Source of the DNA: an uncultured Ardenticatenia bacterium
GTDB lineage: Bacteria > Chloroflexota > Anaerolineae > 4572-78 > NAK82
DNA: 64,000 bases
Assembly (NCBI GenBank): GCA_937127125.1
Contig: CAKZLO010000039.1
Location: forward strand, 1-64,000
Direction: 5' to 3'
Position numbers and translations under genes: made by a program. Of this stretch, positions 44,162 through 53,280 are shown piece after piece (the stretch's first letter is position 1; each line of letters opens with the position of its first letter). The notes beneath the pieces were generated by a model. The model was not told the DNA's origin, ran no database searches, and worked only from the letters and a program-made list of their open reading frames with translations.

Positions 44162-46858
44162 ATGTCCAAAAAGTGGGTCTATCTGTATGAAGACGTCGAC
44201 GAAGCGGAAAAGCTCGTCGGCGGTAATTGGGATAATGTGAAAGCTTTGCTGGGCGGCAAGGGCGCTAACCTGGCCGAAATGTGGCGCATCGGCGTGCCGG
44301 TACCTCCCGGCTTCACCGTCACCACGGAGGCATGTAATGCCTACTTGGCTGCCGGAGAGAAGTTCCCTGAGGGAATGTGGGAACAGGAGCTGGCCGCAAT
44401 GAAGGCCTTGGAGGAGAAGACTGGCAAGAAATTCGGTGATCCTAAGAATCCGTTGCTGGTCTCCTGTCGCTCGGGCGCTAAGTTTTCTATGCCTGGTATG
44501 ATGGACACAGTGCTCAACATCGGGATGAACGATGAGACCGCTGCCGGCATGGTGGAGCTGACTGGGGATGAACGCTTCGTCTACGATGCTTATCGCCGCC
44601 TGATCCAGATGTTCGGTAGTGTGGTGCTTGGTATCCCCGACGAACCGTTTGAAGAAGCACTGGATGAACTCAAGCGCAAGCGTGGGGTGAAGTCAGACAC
44701 TGAGCTGACAGCGGCAGACTGGAAAGAGCTCACTGAGACGTTCAAGCAAATTGTCAAGCGAGAGATCAGGCGCGACTTTCCACAAGACCCCTATGAGCAG
44801 CTGCGCCTAGCAACCGAGGCTGTTTTCAAAAGCTGGAATGGCAAGCGCGCTGTCGACTATCGCAATGCCACTGGCATTCCACACAATCTAGGCACCGCAG
44901 TGAATATCGTAACAATGGTTTTTGGCAACATGGGGTGGGACTCGGGCACAGGCGTGGCATTCACCCGCAACCCCGCCACGGGTGAGAAGAAGCTCTACGG
45001 TGACTATCTGCTGAATGCTCAGGGTGAGGACGTAGTGGCAGGTATTCGCAATACTAAGCCCATCGCTGAGCTGGAGAAGGAAATGCCTGAGACCTATCGG
45101 CAGTTTCTCGACATCTGCACCAAGCTGGAGAGGCACTATAAGGATATGCAGGATGTCGAGTTCACCATCGAACGAGGTAAGCTGTGGATGTTGCAGACGC
45201 GCGACGGCAAGCGCACTGCAAAAGCTGCGGTCAAAATTGCCGTGGATATGGCCAATGAAGGGCTTATTACCAAGGAACAAGCAGTGATGCGTGTCAAGCC
45301 GTCGGATGTGGATACCCTGATGCATCCGCAGTTCGACCCAGAGGTCAAGAAACAGGCAGTGCTTGAAGGCAGGTTGCTTGCCAAGGGGGTGAATGCCTCG
45401 CCCGGCGCGGCAGTGGGGATGGTAGCGTTTGATGCCGACTTGGCTGAGCAGTGGGGCAAGGCAGGCAAGCCAGTGATTATGGTGCGCCCGTTCACCAAAC
45501 CAGATGACGTCCACGGCATGATCGCAGCCCGGGGCATCCTCACAAGTGAAGGTGGTGCCACAAGTCACGCTGCTGTAGTTGCTCGCCAATTTGGCAAGCC
45601 CTGCGTGGTAGGCGCCAGTGATCTGACAATCGACCTGGAACGACGTCAAATGAGTGTCAATGGTCTCATAGTCAAAGAGGGCGAGTATATCTCTATTGAC
45701 GGTGCCACTGGCGAAGCCTTCCTGGGTGAGATCCCCACGATAACACCACGCTTTGAAGAGCAAACTGAGTTGCTAACCCTGTTGTCCTGGGCTGACGAGT
45801 TCCGTAAACTGCAGGTGTGGGCCAATGCCGACTATCCTAAGGATGCATTGCGCGCACGTGCCTACGGTGCCCAGGGCATCGGATTGTGCCGTACTGAGCA
45901 TATGTTCTTCGAACCTGAACGTTTGCCCATCGTGCAGCGCATGATCTTGGCAAAGACTGAGGAAGAACGTCAGAAGGCATTGGATGAGTTGTTGCCCTTC
46001 CAGCGCAGCGACTTCGAGGGCATTTTCAAAGCAATGGATGGGTTGCCCGTGATTATTCGCTTGATAGACCCACCATTGCACGAGTTTATGCCCAGCGAGC
46101 GGCAATTGCTGGAAGAGATCATCGAAATGCGGGTCAAGGGCATCACTGAGGGCCTAGCGGAAAAGGAAGCGCTGTTGGCAGCTATCGAAAGCATGCACGA
46201 GAGCAACCCCATGATGGGGCTACGCGGCATCCGTCTGAGCATCGTAATGCCCGGCATTGTGAAGATGCAAGTGCGCGCCATTTTCGAAGCAGCTTGCAAT
46301 ATGGCGAAGCAGGGCGTAGTGGTCAAGCCAGAGGTGATGATCCCGCTGGCCGGCCATGTGAACGAACTAAAAGTCATCCAGCCTCAGCTGGAGGCAGTCG
46401 CGCAGGAGGTGATGAGGGAGAAAGGCATCACCGTCGAGTACAAGTTCGGCACAATGATCGAGGTTCCGCGCGCGGCGGTCACGGCAGATGAGATTGCCAG
46501 TGTGGCACAGTTCTTCTCATTTGGCACCAACGATCTGACCCAGATGACCTTCGGCTACTCGCGCGATGACGCTGAAGCACGTTTCCTGCTCCAGTACGTC
46601 GAGATGGGTATCCTACCCAAAAATCCTTTCCAGACGATTGATCGCGCGGGCGTGGGCGAATTGATGAAAATGGCTGTGCAAAAGGGTCGTGCCACACGTC
46701 CCGATCTGGAGGTGGGTATCTGCGGAGAACACGGTGGCGACCCCGAGTCGATCGAGTTTTGCCACCTGATCAACCAGAACTATGTGAGCTGCTCACCCTT
46801 CCGTGTACCTGTGGCACGCCTCGCGGCGGCGCACGCGGCAATTAAGCACAAGCAGTAA
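44162..46858 (+). CDS. ppdK: Pyruvate, phosphate dikinase
   Basis: The 898-residue enzyme interconverts pyruvate, ATP and phosphate with phosphoenolpyruvate, AMP and PPi. The N-terminal ATP-grasp part has KWVYLYEDVDEAEKLVGG and GGKGANLAEMWRIGVPVPPGFTV. The swivelling phosphohistidine is His469 in TSEGGATSHAAVVA, and the C-terminal PEP barrel has the family's signatures including CRTEHMFF and GTNDLTQM. The length matches PPDK, not PEP synthase. It is a single-gene unit with its own promoter and terminator. In combination with the PPi-type phosphofructokinase at 28579-29736 it suggests a PPi-saving, reversible glycolysis. Confidence 0.96.
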   Translation: MSKKWVYLYEDVDEAEKLVGGNWDNVKALLGGKGANLAEMWRIGVPVPPGFTVTTEACNAYLAAGEKFPEGMWEQELAAMKALEEKTGKKFGDPKNPLLVSCRSGAKFSMPGMMDTVLNIGMNDETAAGMVELTGDERFVYDAYRRLIQMFGSVVLGIPDEPFEEALDELKRKRGVKSDTELTAADWKELTETFKQIVKREIRRDFPQDPYEQLRLATEAVFKSWNGKRAVDYRNATGIPHNLGTAVNIVTMVFGNMGWDSGTGVAFTRNPATGEKKLYGDYLLNAQGEDVVAGIRNTKPIAELEKEMPETYRQFLDICTKLERHYKDMQDVEFTIERGKLWMLQTRDGKRTAKAAVKIAVDMANEGLITKEQAVMRVKPSDVDTLMHPQFDPEVKKQAVLEGRLLAKGVNASPGAAVGMVAFDADLAEQWGKAGKPVIMVRPFTKPDDVHGMIAARGILTSEGGATSHAAVVARQFGKPCVVGASDLTIDLERRQMSVNGLIVKEGEYISIDGATGEAFLGEIPTITPRFEEQTELLTLLSWADEFRKLQVWANADYPKDALRARAYGAQGIGLCRTEHMFFEPERLPIVQRMILAKTEEERQKALDELLPFQRSDFEGIFKAMDGLPVIIRLIDPPLHEFMPSERQLLEEIIEMRVKGITEGLAEKEALLAAIESMHESNPMMGLRGIRLSIVMPGIVKMQVRAIFEAACNMAKQGVVVKPEVMIPLAGHVNELKVIQPQLEAVAQEVMREKGITVEYKFGTMIEVPRAAVTADEIASVAQFFSFGTNDLTQMTFGYSRDDAEARFLLQYVEMGILPKNPFQTIDRAGVGELMKMAVQKGRATRPDLEVGICGEHGGDPESIEFCHLINQNYVSCSPFRVPVARLAAAHAAIKHKQ

Positions 46859-46888
46859 CTGCTCGCTCCACCTCCTCTCTCAAGGCAA

Positions 46889-46926
46889 CAGGGCAGGTTC
46901 TCCTCAGGAGACCTGCCCTGCGTTTT
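46889..46926 (+). terminator. Terminator after ppdK
   Basis: CAGGGCAGGT (46889-46898) pairs perfectly with ACCTGCCCTG (46911-46920) and an inner CTCCT/AGGAG stem extends it, followed by CGTTTTTG. It lies 30 bases past the ppdK stop. Confidence 0.85.
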
Positions 46927-47027
46927 TGAGAGAGGTTGCCCCCGTTCTGCTCCCCTTCTGTAGACCAATATTGTAAAGTGAAACACCACGCGGTATGGCT
47001 TAGGAAGAGCAGAAACCTTTGGAGTGC

Positions 47028-47369
47028 TCAGCGTTGGCACGCCTTCAGTGCACTCGGCACGTCTTGGTGCACACTAAAAACCTTATCGAACATGGTGAGC
47101 CTGAACAGCATTTGGGCCTGAGGCTGTAGGGCAGCTAGCTGCAGACAATGACTCCCCCCGCCCAACATTTTGCTGCCGGCAATCAACGCTGCCAGGCCTG
47201 CACTGTCGACGAAACGCACTTTGCTCATGTCTAGCACCACTGTACGTACACCTGCTTCGGCAACCTGACGGAATGCTTGTTTAAGCTGATCTGCCGTTGC
47301 GGCATTGAGCACACCATCTAAGGCAATAATTATGGTCTGTTCATCCACGGCGCGTTGTATGATCTCCAC
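47028..47369 (-). CDS. STAS-domain anti-sigma-factor antagonist
   Basis: The 113-residue protein is a single STAS domain with the VRFVDSAGLAALIAGSKM motif. Ser56 in VDSAG is in the position that is phosphorylated in SpoIIAA/RsbV. Such proteins release sigma factors by binding anti-sigma kinases, or serve as stressosome/membrane adaptors. No kinase or sigma gene is adjacent, so the partner lies elsewhere. The gene is 95 bases past the TPR gene in the same direction. Confidence 0.87.
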   Translation of the reverse strand: MEIIQRAVDEQTIIIALDGVLNAATADQLKQAFRQVAEAGVRTVVLDMSKVRFVDSAGLAALIAGSKMLGGGSHCLQLAALQPQAQMLFRLTMFDKVFSVHQDVPSALKACQR

Positions 47370-47464
47370 CGATTCTATCTCTTCCTAACAAACAACGTTA
47401 AGGCTTCATTGGTCCATTAAAGGATCAAAAAGTATCCCAAACTGCCCGACTCACACATCATCGC

Positions 47465-48004
47465 TTATTTACCGCCCAGCAGCCAACGACCGGGAAGTTG
47501 CATAAGACGCTGCAATAATCTCTTTTTGAGAGAGCTGTTTGGCAAGGCCTCGATGCCTTCCTCATAGGTAGCAATAGCTGACAACCATTGCTTCTGGCTC
47601 AGGTGCAGGCGGCTCAGTGCCTGCCACGTGTACGTGGCCAGATCACTCTCGCCGAGTGCTTCCAACATACGCGCCGCGGTGCGATATGTCTCTGCTGCAA
47701 TCGCATAGTCGCCACGTCCCTCATACACGCTGGCTAAGTTGCCCTTTGCTTGCGCATGGCCACGTGCATCCCCCATCTCGCTAAACAGTGTACAGGCCTC
47801 CTCCAGTGCTTGCAGAGCTGCATCCCACTCGCCCAGCTCGCGCCGCACCACTCCCAGATCGTTGAGCACCTCGGCTACGTGACGCCTCTCGCCAGCCCGC
47901 TCTGCTGCTGCCTTTGCCTCCTCAAGGCTCTGAGCAGCCTCAGCATAACGCCCCGCTCGATAGTGATCAATACCAGCTTTATAGAGCTTTCGCCAGTTAC
48001 TCAT
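47465..48004 (-). CDS. TPR-repeat protein
   Basis: The 179-residue protein has about four tetratricopeptide repeats from residue 8 on (YRAGRYAEAAQSLEEAKAAAERAGERRHVAEVLNDLGVVRREL, AQAKGNLASVYEGRGDYAIAAETYRTAARML). It has no membrane segment. It follows the tandem-HTH regulator by 11 bases, so the two are co-transcribed and probably interact, since TPR partners are common with XRE-family regulators. The ligand or peptide partner is unknown. Confidence 0.85.
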   Translation of the reverse strand: MSNWRKLYKAGIDHYRAGRYAEAAQSLEEAKAAAERAGERRHVAEVLNDLGVVRRELGEWDAALQALEEACTLFSEMGDARGHAQAKGNLASVYEGRGDYAIAAETYRTAARMLEALGESDLATYTWQALSRLHLSQKQWLSAIATYEEGIEALPNSSLKKRLLQRLMQLPGRWLLGGK

Positions 48005-48015
48005 AAGAACGTTGC

Positions 48016-48696
48016 TCAGTAGGTAATGTCCAACAAACCCTCGCCCAGCCGACGCAAAGTGCTGGCGGGTAGTGCACTAAGTTGCATCGCCGCGCGCAAG
48101 TAAAGGAGATTGCCTGGCATTGTGACAAACCGGCGTACGTCAGCAGGTAGCTCGGCCAGTCGTTTCAACTCATCCATGTCCGGCAATACCTCACCAGCAG
48201 GGCGGATGCCCTCATCGAAGAAATAAGACATCGGCACACCCAGAAATTGGGCCATAGCTTCCAATTCTACAAGTGGGATGTCGCGATCAGCCAACTCGTA
48301 TGCAATGATGCGCGTAGGGGGACAATTTAGCAAGCGAGCAAGGTCCTCACGTGAACGACCTGCTTCAATGCGTGCTTGTTGCAACAGTGCAGCAATGATC
48401 CGACGGCGCAACCCCATAATTGCTGCGACAGGCAGCCGCGCATTTATGCGCTCGTCGGGTATTTCCTCGCTCCAGAAGTATGCCAACGGGACATGGTAAA
48501 GATGGGCCAGTATTTCCAATTCAACGAGCGATACATCACAGTGTCCTTCCTCAATCTTAGTGATTGATTCGAGAGTCTCCCCCAGCGCATTTGCCACTTC
48601 TTCGATAGCCCAGTTGGCGCGCTGGCGAGCGTGGCGCAGCAGCACACCCACAATCTTTCTCCGAATTATCGCTTCTTCCTGGCTCAGGACTTGCAT
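48016..48696 (-). CDS. Transcriptional regulator with two tandem XRE-type HTH domains
   Basis: The 226-residue protein contains two Cro/C1-like helix-turn-helix domains in a row, about residues 12-72 (LLRHARQRANWAIEEVANALGETLESITKIEEGHCDVSLVELEILAHLYHVPLAYFW) and 100-160 (LLQQARIEAGRSREDLARLLNCPPTRIIAYELADRDIPLVELEAMAQFLGVPMSYFF). Each is followed by the 'YFW/YFF' ending usual in XRE proteins. A C-terminal helical part (about 165-226) may bind the TPR protein encoded next. GGAGG lies before the ATG. A single chain with two HTH domains would bind a palindrome-like site without dimerising. Confidence 0.88.
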   Translation of the reverse strand: MQVLSQEEAIIRRKIVGVLLRHARQRANWAIEEVANALGETLESITKIEEGHCDVSLVELEILAHLYHVPLAYFWSEEIPDERINARLPVAAIMGLRRRIIAALLQQARIEAGRSREDLARLLNCPPTRIIAYELADRDIPLVELEAMAQFLGVPMSYFFDEGIRPAGEVLPDMDELKRLAELPADVRRFVTMPGNLLYLRAAMQLSALPASTLRRLGEGLLDITY

Positions 48697-49023
48697 AGAA
48701 GCCTCCTCACTTCGTTAGTGGCAGGGACCACAATCTCAGGTAGGACACCGTTGCGCCGCAACATAGTTTTCATTATAGCACAGCTGATCAAATATCCCAA
48801 CCTATTTTCAGAGACGAAATGTCCACTGGCCCTTCTGCAGTTTGCGATGACCTCAAAAGATGGTAGACTTTTGTGAAGGAAAGTTATATGGGCTCCTTGG
48901 AATCCGGAGAACGTTTGGGTTTATGTGGAGTGTATACTTCCTGATCTCTTGCTCGGCCTGGGCTTGAGCAGGCTACCCCGGCTATGTTTGAGTTAGAATG
49001 GAGCATAAGAAAGGGGTGTGGCA
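48697..49023. other. Divergent intergenic region
   Basis: It contains the promoters of the HTH regulator group (minus) and the small membrane protein gene (plus). No RNA gene or repeat was identified; no promoter was strong enough to call. Confidence 0.4.
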
Positions 49024-49374
49024 ATGCAATCCAGTAACAGAACCTTTGGCATTGTGCAGGCTTTGATCGTATTGTTCGCGTTGTTCACCGCGGCAGTACA
49101 TTTGTACCTTGGTGTGATATACTACGACAATTTGTTCGTCCTGAACGGCCTGGGATACTTGGGACTGCTCGGCGCCTTGTTCCTGCCTATCCCGATCATC
49201 CGCGACTTGCGCATAGTGTGGCGCTGGTTGCTAGTAGGTTACACTGCTCTGACCATTGCACTGTATTTCGTCATCAACCAGCTGAGCGTTGACGAGCTGG
49301 GGTTGGTGACCAAGGCGGCAGAGTTTCTGCTAATCGTACTTCTGATCCTGGACAGCCGTAGGGGACGTGCCTAG
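49024..49374 (+). CDS. Small four-helix membrane protein
   Basis: The 116-residue protein is almost wholly made of four hydrophobic segments (about residues 10-32, 42-58, 65-82, 93-110 counted from the ATG at 49024). No domain or motif is recognised. I chose the ATG at 49024 because GGGG is eight bases upstream; a GTG two codons earlier would be too close to the ribosome site. No neighbour hints at a role. Confidence 0.7.
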   Translation: MQSSNRTFGIVQALIVLFALFTAAVHLYLGVIYYDNLFVLNGLGYLGLLGALFLPIPIIRDLRIVWRWLLVGYTALTIALYFVINQLSVDELGLVTKAAEFLLIVLLILDSRRGRA

Positions 49375-49505
49375 CCATCATCGTTGCACGGCCAAATCAT
49401 TGCGTGATAGGCTTTTTGTGTCCCTATTGGGGAGCTTTCCCCAGCACCTGACCACAGTGGAAAGTGACGACAGCTAGGACAATCTGAGTTTGTGGCCGGC
49501 GTGGA

Positions 49506-50663
49506 TCACACTGCCACGCCGGCACCGGCCTTCTCACCCTGGGCGACAGAGGTGGCCAGAAATCCCTGCTGCTGATAACGCTGGAAGAGATGACCCCACG
49601 GGGTAGTGGCTTTCCAGTGTTCAAAGACCTTGCGGTCACGTACTGGCCAGCGGAAATAGTCGTGGTAGACCTCGGAGCCCAGGATAAAGATATTAACCAG
49701 CGGGGTACGGAAAAAGAAATTCTGTATAGACTTTAGAGGTCCAAACCACAGCAAGTCACCAGCACGGCTCGCCAAGTTATCACCTACGTGAAAGCCCCAG
49801 TTCTCTTGGGCTGCATCAACATCTCCTACTACCTCAATTTCACGCACGTCTCCGACCCCCAGGCCCTGCTCGTGTGCCAGGCGTATGTAACCGATATCAC
49901 GCAGCGGGTCAAAACCCATCATGCGAGCCGCCACGGTATCAATTGCTACTTGATCCGCGCTCGCTAGGATAACGTTCTTGATCTCGGGGTACATTGTGCG
50001 TGGTCCCGGTCCATTGCCAGCCGTCGTGCCGTCCATGATGGCAAAGAGCCCTGTGTGGATCTCCTTCTGGATTGCTAACAGATCCACCAGCGTTTCGTGA
50101 ATCCATGTGTGTGTATAATGGCGCCGTGTACTGAGCAAGCCCCCGAAGGCGTTTTTCATCGCCCCGGTGGTGGTCGTGTAAATGTGACATTTCACTGTGG
50201 GCAAGTGCACAATGTTCTTACCGATGAAGTAGTCTGGAATGCGGATGCCCTCCGGAAAAATGCGATCTAATACCAACATCCTGGCTTTGGGGCGATACTC
50301 AACCCATTTCATATCTGTGTCCCTAAAATTGAACAACACCGGGATGTTGTAGGCGCGAAAGATGGGCACATAGCCATTCAGGTCCTCGCCCTTAAAGGCG
50401 TCAGTGACCACGGTCTTGTTCTGCACGCATACCAGGTCTTGGTACCCATGGGCGCGCAAGCCCAAAATGCTTCCCTCCAGCTGCCACGGTGTGGTATTGG
50501 CACCTGGAAAGGGGAAGTGCCATGAAATGTTGTCCTTCAATATGGTGGTGGCAGCGCGATCGAGCGCTTGCTCCACTCCGGCCAATTCGATGAGGCGTTG
50601 ATAGTCATCCAACACTGTTTCAGGCTTAGTGCGCAAAACAACTACTTTGGCACGCATGCTCAT
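49506..50663 (-). CDS. DUF362-family protein
   Basis: The 385-residue protein resembles DUF362 proteins (VVVLRTKPETVLDDYQRLIELAG, NIVHLPTVKCHIYTTTTGAMKNAFGGLLS, GNGPGPRTMYPEIKNVILASADQVAIDTVAARMMGFDPLRDIGYIRLAHEQGLGVGDVREIEVVG). Members often carry ferredoxin-like domains; here no CXXCXXC motif is present. The function is unknown; links to cofactor or iron-sulfur metabolism have been suggested for the family. The C-terminal part (about 300-385) is not typical and may be membrane-associated. It is a single gene on the minus strand. Confidence 0.8.
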   Translation of the reverse strand: MSMRAKVVVLRTKPETVLDDYQRLIELAGVEQALDRAATTILKDNISWHFPFPGANTTPWQLEGSILGLRAHGYQDLVCVQNKTVVTDAFKGEDLNGYVPIFRAYNIPVLFNFRDTDMKWVEYRPKARMLVLDRIFPEGIRIPDYFIGKNIVHLPTVKCHIYTTTTGAMKNAFGGLLSTRRHYTHTWIHETLVDLLAIQKEIHTGLFAIMDGTTAGNGPGPRTMYPEIKNVILASADQVAIDTVAARMMGFDPLRDIGYIRLAHEQGLGVGDVREIEVVGDVDAAQENWGFHVGDNLASRAGDLLWFGPLKSIQNFFFRTPLVNIFILGSEVYHDYFRWPVRDRKVFEHWKATTPWGHLFQRYQQQGFLATSVAQGEKAGAGVAV

Positions 50664-50891
50664 GTACTGTCTGCCTCCGTGAATAGCAATTGCGTTGTAG
50701 CGGATCGTTTGCTACAGTGGCAAAGTGCGAGAACTTACTCCGGATCGCCAACCCACTAAATATAGCGGAATGCACTGATGGAACCAGTATAATCTCGTCC
50801 ACTCCCGGTTTCAAATACCATAAGTAGAGGTTGGCCCTATGGTGCTCTCTCATTCGCTATATACCTTCGGAATGCGGTTGTCTAAGCCGTT

Positions 50892-51443
50892 TCATTCTTG
50901 GATAAGCGGGCAAGCCAAGAGTCTACCTTGCTGCCAGCGGGATAGGATTTTCCTGTTTGAAGGAAAAGCGATGTCTCTCGGTATCTCTTGCGGGGCGAAG
51001 AAACACGCCTCATCTGCATCGTCTCCAGGAGATAGCTGACCGCCCACTACATACGCCTGGTAGAAGATAATCACGCCTGCTCCACGAGGGTCGTTCCGAT
51101 ATCGGCCCACATGGAGCAGACTGGTAATCTGCACCTGCAACCCTGTTTCCTCCAAACATTCTCGTGTTGCTGCCTCTACAGGGTCCTCGTCGTATTCAAC
51201 AAATCCGGAGGGAAGGCACCATGTGCCAACGGCAGGTGCCACTGCCCGTCGCACTAAGAGCACCTTTCCGTCGCGTTCAACCAGCGTTGCAACACCTACT
51301 TTGGGATCTACGAAATGGACAAAGCCACACGCGAGACAGATGCGCCTGGTACGGCCAAACACGAAGCGATCACTTAGCTCTGTGCGGCAGTAAGGGCAAT
51401 ACACATAAGGTGAGCGCTCATCCGGCATGCTAAAACAAGTCAC
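50892..51443 (-). CDS. Nudix hydrolase with N-terminal zinc ribbon
   Basis: The 183-residue protein has a zinc-ribbon start (CPYCRTEL ... ICLACGF, two Cys-X2-Cys pairs) and a full Nudix box (GFVEYDEDPVEAATRECLEETGL, GX5EX7REUXEEXGU). This combination is found in NADH- or ADP-ribose-hydrolysing Nudix enzymes of the NudC-like and YjaD-like groups. The GTG start overlaps the URO-D-like stop (GTGA); an ATG five codons later is possible. It ends the bioY/URO-D-like/Nudix operon. The substrate is not fixed by the sequence. Confidence 0.9.
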   Translation of the reverse strand: MTCFSMPDERSPYVYCPYCRTELSDRFVFGRTRRICLACGFVHFVDPKVGVATLVERDGKVLLVRRAVAPAVGTWCLPSGFVEYDEDPVEAATRECLEETGLQVQITSLLHVGRYRNDPRGAGVIIFYQAYVVGGQLSPGDDADEACFFAPQEIPRDIAFPSNRKILSRWQQGRLLACPLIQE

Positions 51444-52429
51444 ACATGTTCTACAGCTTCACGTGCTGCCCACAAGTTGCCCCATGGTGCTGTGATAGGG
51501 GTCACACACCCCGTACCGAGCACTAGGCGATGGCCTCCGTTGGTCTGTTCCAACGCAGCGCGTGCTTCGGCGCGCACCTGCTCAGGTGTGCCGCGCACCA
51601 TAGTTTCCCACTGGCGCAAACCACCTATCAGCGCGCGCGGGAAACGATGCAACGCTTGGCGCAGGCTAGGTGGCGTCTCCTGGTCATGCCAGTTAATCGC
51701 CTGCACCGGGTAGTCTGACACCACATCGAACATCACATTGCGACCGTGGATGTGCAGGACATTGAACCAGAGATCCTGAGCGGCTTCCAGAATGCGCAGA
51801 TCATAAGGACGTCCGAACTCACGATATTCTGCTTCGCTCAGGATGTCAAAGGAAGCGTGTTGGAGCGCCAGAAAGATGCCAGCGATACCAGCAGGGCGTG
51901 CCGCCTCGATGAACCCAATGATGGACTGGGTAATCGTCTCAAGGGCAGACTTGACTAGCTCGGGATGCTGGCGCAGATCGGAAATGAGGCGTTCACCTGC
52001 CAGGTTGCGTGCCTGCGCCAGCGGATTGAAGATAGTGGGGATAAAAGGTACCTCGTCCTTGACCTCACTGCCGATGATGAAAAGAGCACGGGTGATTTCT
52101 CCTAGCAGTCCAGCGTGGGGATCGAGTACGTTCAGACGCGTCCAATCCTCAGGCCTTTGGATGACGCGCCCCACCCACTCACGTGTGCCCTCTTCATTGC
52201 CTACCCAGCGGGACTGGGCACCCCAGTCCGCCAGGCAGTAGTTGCTTGAAGGGGTTACCTTGATAAAGTCGAAGTCAAACAAACGTTGAAAAGTGAGCGT
52301 GGAACGAGCTAAAAGGTCGCCACGCTGATCATCCACTGGCCAGTGGCGCCAAAGTGCCACAGCAGGGCGGTCAACCGGCTGTCCCTCTATGGTGGCTTCC
52401 AGGCGCTCGCGCTTACGCATAGCATTCAT
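51440..52429 (-). CDS. URO-D/MtaA-superfamily protein, fifth copy, zinc motif altered
   Basis: The 329-residue protein starts with MNAMRKRERLEATIEGQPVDRPAVALWRHWP, the superfamily's usual beginning. It differs from the four in the sugar operon: where they have HisXCys it has HIHGRN (His-Ile-His), and where they have the second Cys it has GGLRQW. It therefore lacks two of the expected zinc ligands. It lies between bioY (9 bases upstream) and the Nudix gene (overlap), suggesting a link to cofactor metabolism rather than sugar use. The true substrate is unknown. Confidence 0.82.
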   Translation of the reverse strand: MNAMRKRERLEATIEGQPVDRPAVALWRHWPVDDQRGDLLARSTLTFQRLFDFDFIKVTPSSNYCLADWGAQSRWVGNEEGTREWVGRVIQRPEDWTRLNVLDPHAGLLGEITRALFIIGSEVKDEVPFIPTIFNPLAQARNLAGERLISDLRQHPELVKSALETITQSIIGFIEAARPAGIAGIFLALQHASFDILSEAEYREFGRPYDLRILEAAQDLWFNVLHIHGRNVMFDVVSDYPVQAINWHDQETPPSLRQALHRFPRALIGGLRQWETMVRGTPEQVRAEARAALEQTNGGHRLVLGTGCVTPITAPWGNLWAAREAVEHV

Positions 52430-52438
52430 GAGACCTCC

Positions 52439-53014
52439 TTACACCCTAAACAACCAACGGCCACCCTCAGCCACAGCAGCGGCTGCGGTCGCTTTTAGCA
52501 AATCAACCCCGATGAAAGGCACCAGACCCCACATCACAGCTGTTTCCAGGCCGCCTGTTACAACAGCCAGCCATAACACACCGCAACCATAGATGGTCCA
52601 GAGGCCGGCGAACGCTGCTAGGAAGCGACCTATCCACAAAGAAGGCATCCGGGTAGCGACCCAGCCCGTAACAAAGGCTCCTAAGACAAAACCAACCAAG
52701 TAGCCTGCCGTTGGGCCGCTCAGTGCGGCGGCTCCCCGCGCATAAGCGTCCACAGGCAACCCAGTGGCAATGGCGGCCAGATAGAGTAGCTGGCTGAGAG
52801 CACCCCCTCGGGCACCTAGCACCAAGGCAGCCAGGAGCACGGCGAAAACCTGCAGCGTGATCGGTACCGGTGTGAACGGCAGTGGAATGGTAATGCGCGC
52901 GCTTAACGCGGTGAAAAGGGCGAACAGGATAATCGCACCAGAGTAAGTAATATATCCAACCCGTGCACGTCCTACAGTGATCTTCGATAACATTCTCCTT
53001 ACCTCATCAATCAC
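52439..53014 (-). CDS. bioY: Biotin transporter BioY
   Basis: The 191-residue membrane protein has about six helices and the BioY pattern (FTALSARITIPLPFTPVPITLQVFAVLLAALVLGARGGALSQLLYLAAIATGLPV, ALSGPTAGYLVGFVLGAFVTG). BioY binds biotin and works alone or with an ECF energising unit. The GTG at 53014 is used, but an ATG seven codons later is also possible; neither has an ideally placed ribosome site. It is the first gene of a three-gene operon. No biotin-protein ligase/repressor (BirA) gene is adjacent. Confidence 0.93.
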   Translation of the reverse strand: MIDEVRRMLSKITVGRARVGYITYSGAIILFALFTALSARITIPLPFTPVPITLQVFAVLLAALVLGARGGALSQLLYLAAIATGLPVDAYARGAAALSGPTAGYLVGFVLGAFVTGWVATRMPSLWIGRFLAAFAGLWTIYGCGVLWLAVVTGGLETAVMWGLVPFIGVDLLKATAAAAVAEGGRWLFRV

Positions 53015-53038
53015 TATAACTCGGCTGATGCTCGCTCA

Positions 53039-53067
53039 AGTATGTTCGAACGGCGCTCATCCGTCAA
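53039..53067 (-). promoter_or_regulatory. Promoter of the bioY operon
   Basis: On the minus strand TTGACG (53067-53062) and CATACT (53044-53039) are spaced by 17 bases, leaving a short leader before bioY. No BirA-type operator is evident nearby. Confidence 0.5.
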
Positions 53068-53141
53068 GTCAGAGCCTTTGTTTACAAGGATAGGGCACCG
53101 GCACGTTCTCTAAATGTTCTGGGTTCTTGCTCTCCAACTAG

Positions 53142-53171
53142 TTGCTCTAGGCGTGTTAGACAACATATAAT
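53142..53171 (+). promoter_or_regulatory. Promoter of glmS
   Basis: TTGCTC (53142-53147) and a perfect TATAAT (53166-53171) with 18-base spacing give a leader of about 100 bases before the glmS start at 53281. No glmS ribozyme core was recognised in that leader. Confidence 0.55.
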
Positions 53172-53280
53172 TTTTGTGGTGCGATTTATTAGGGGTGTTG
53201 AACCTTGGAGGCCGAGCAATTCGCCCAATGGGTGTGGCCGCTGATACAACCCGGAGGTAACCAGTAAAGGAGGTAACGCT

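Noticed and set aside
53172-53280. glmS ribozyme in the glmS leader
   Set aside because: The leader has no recognisable ribozyme core pattern and is shorter than the usual element plus flanks.
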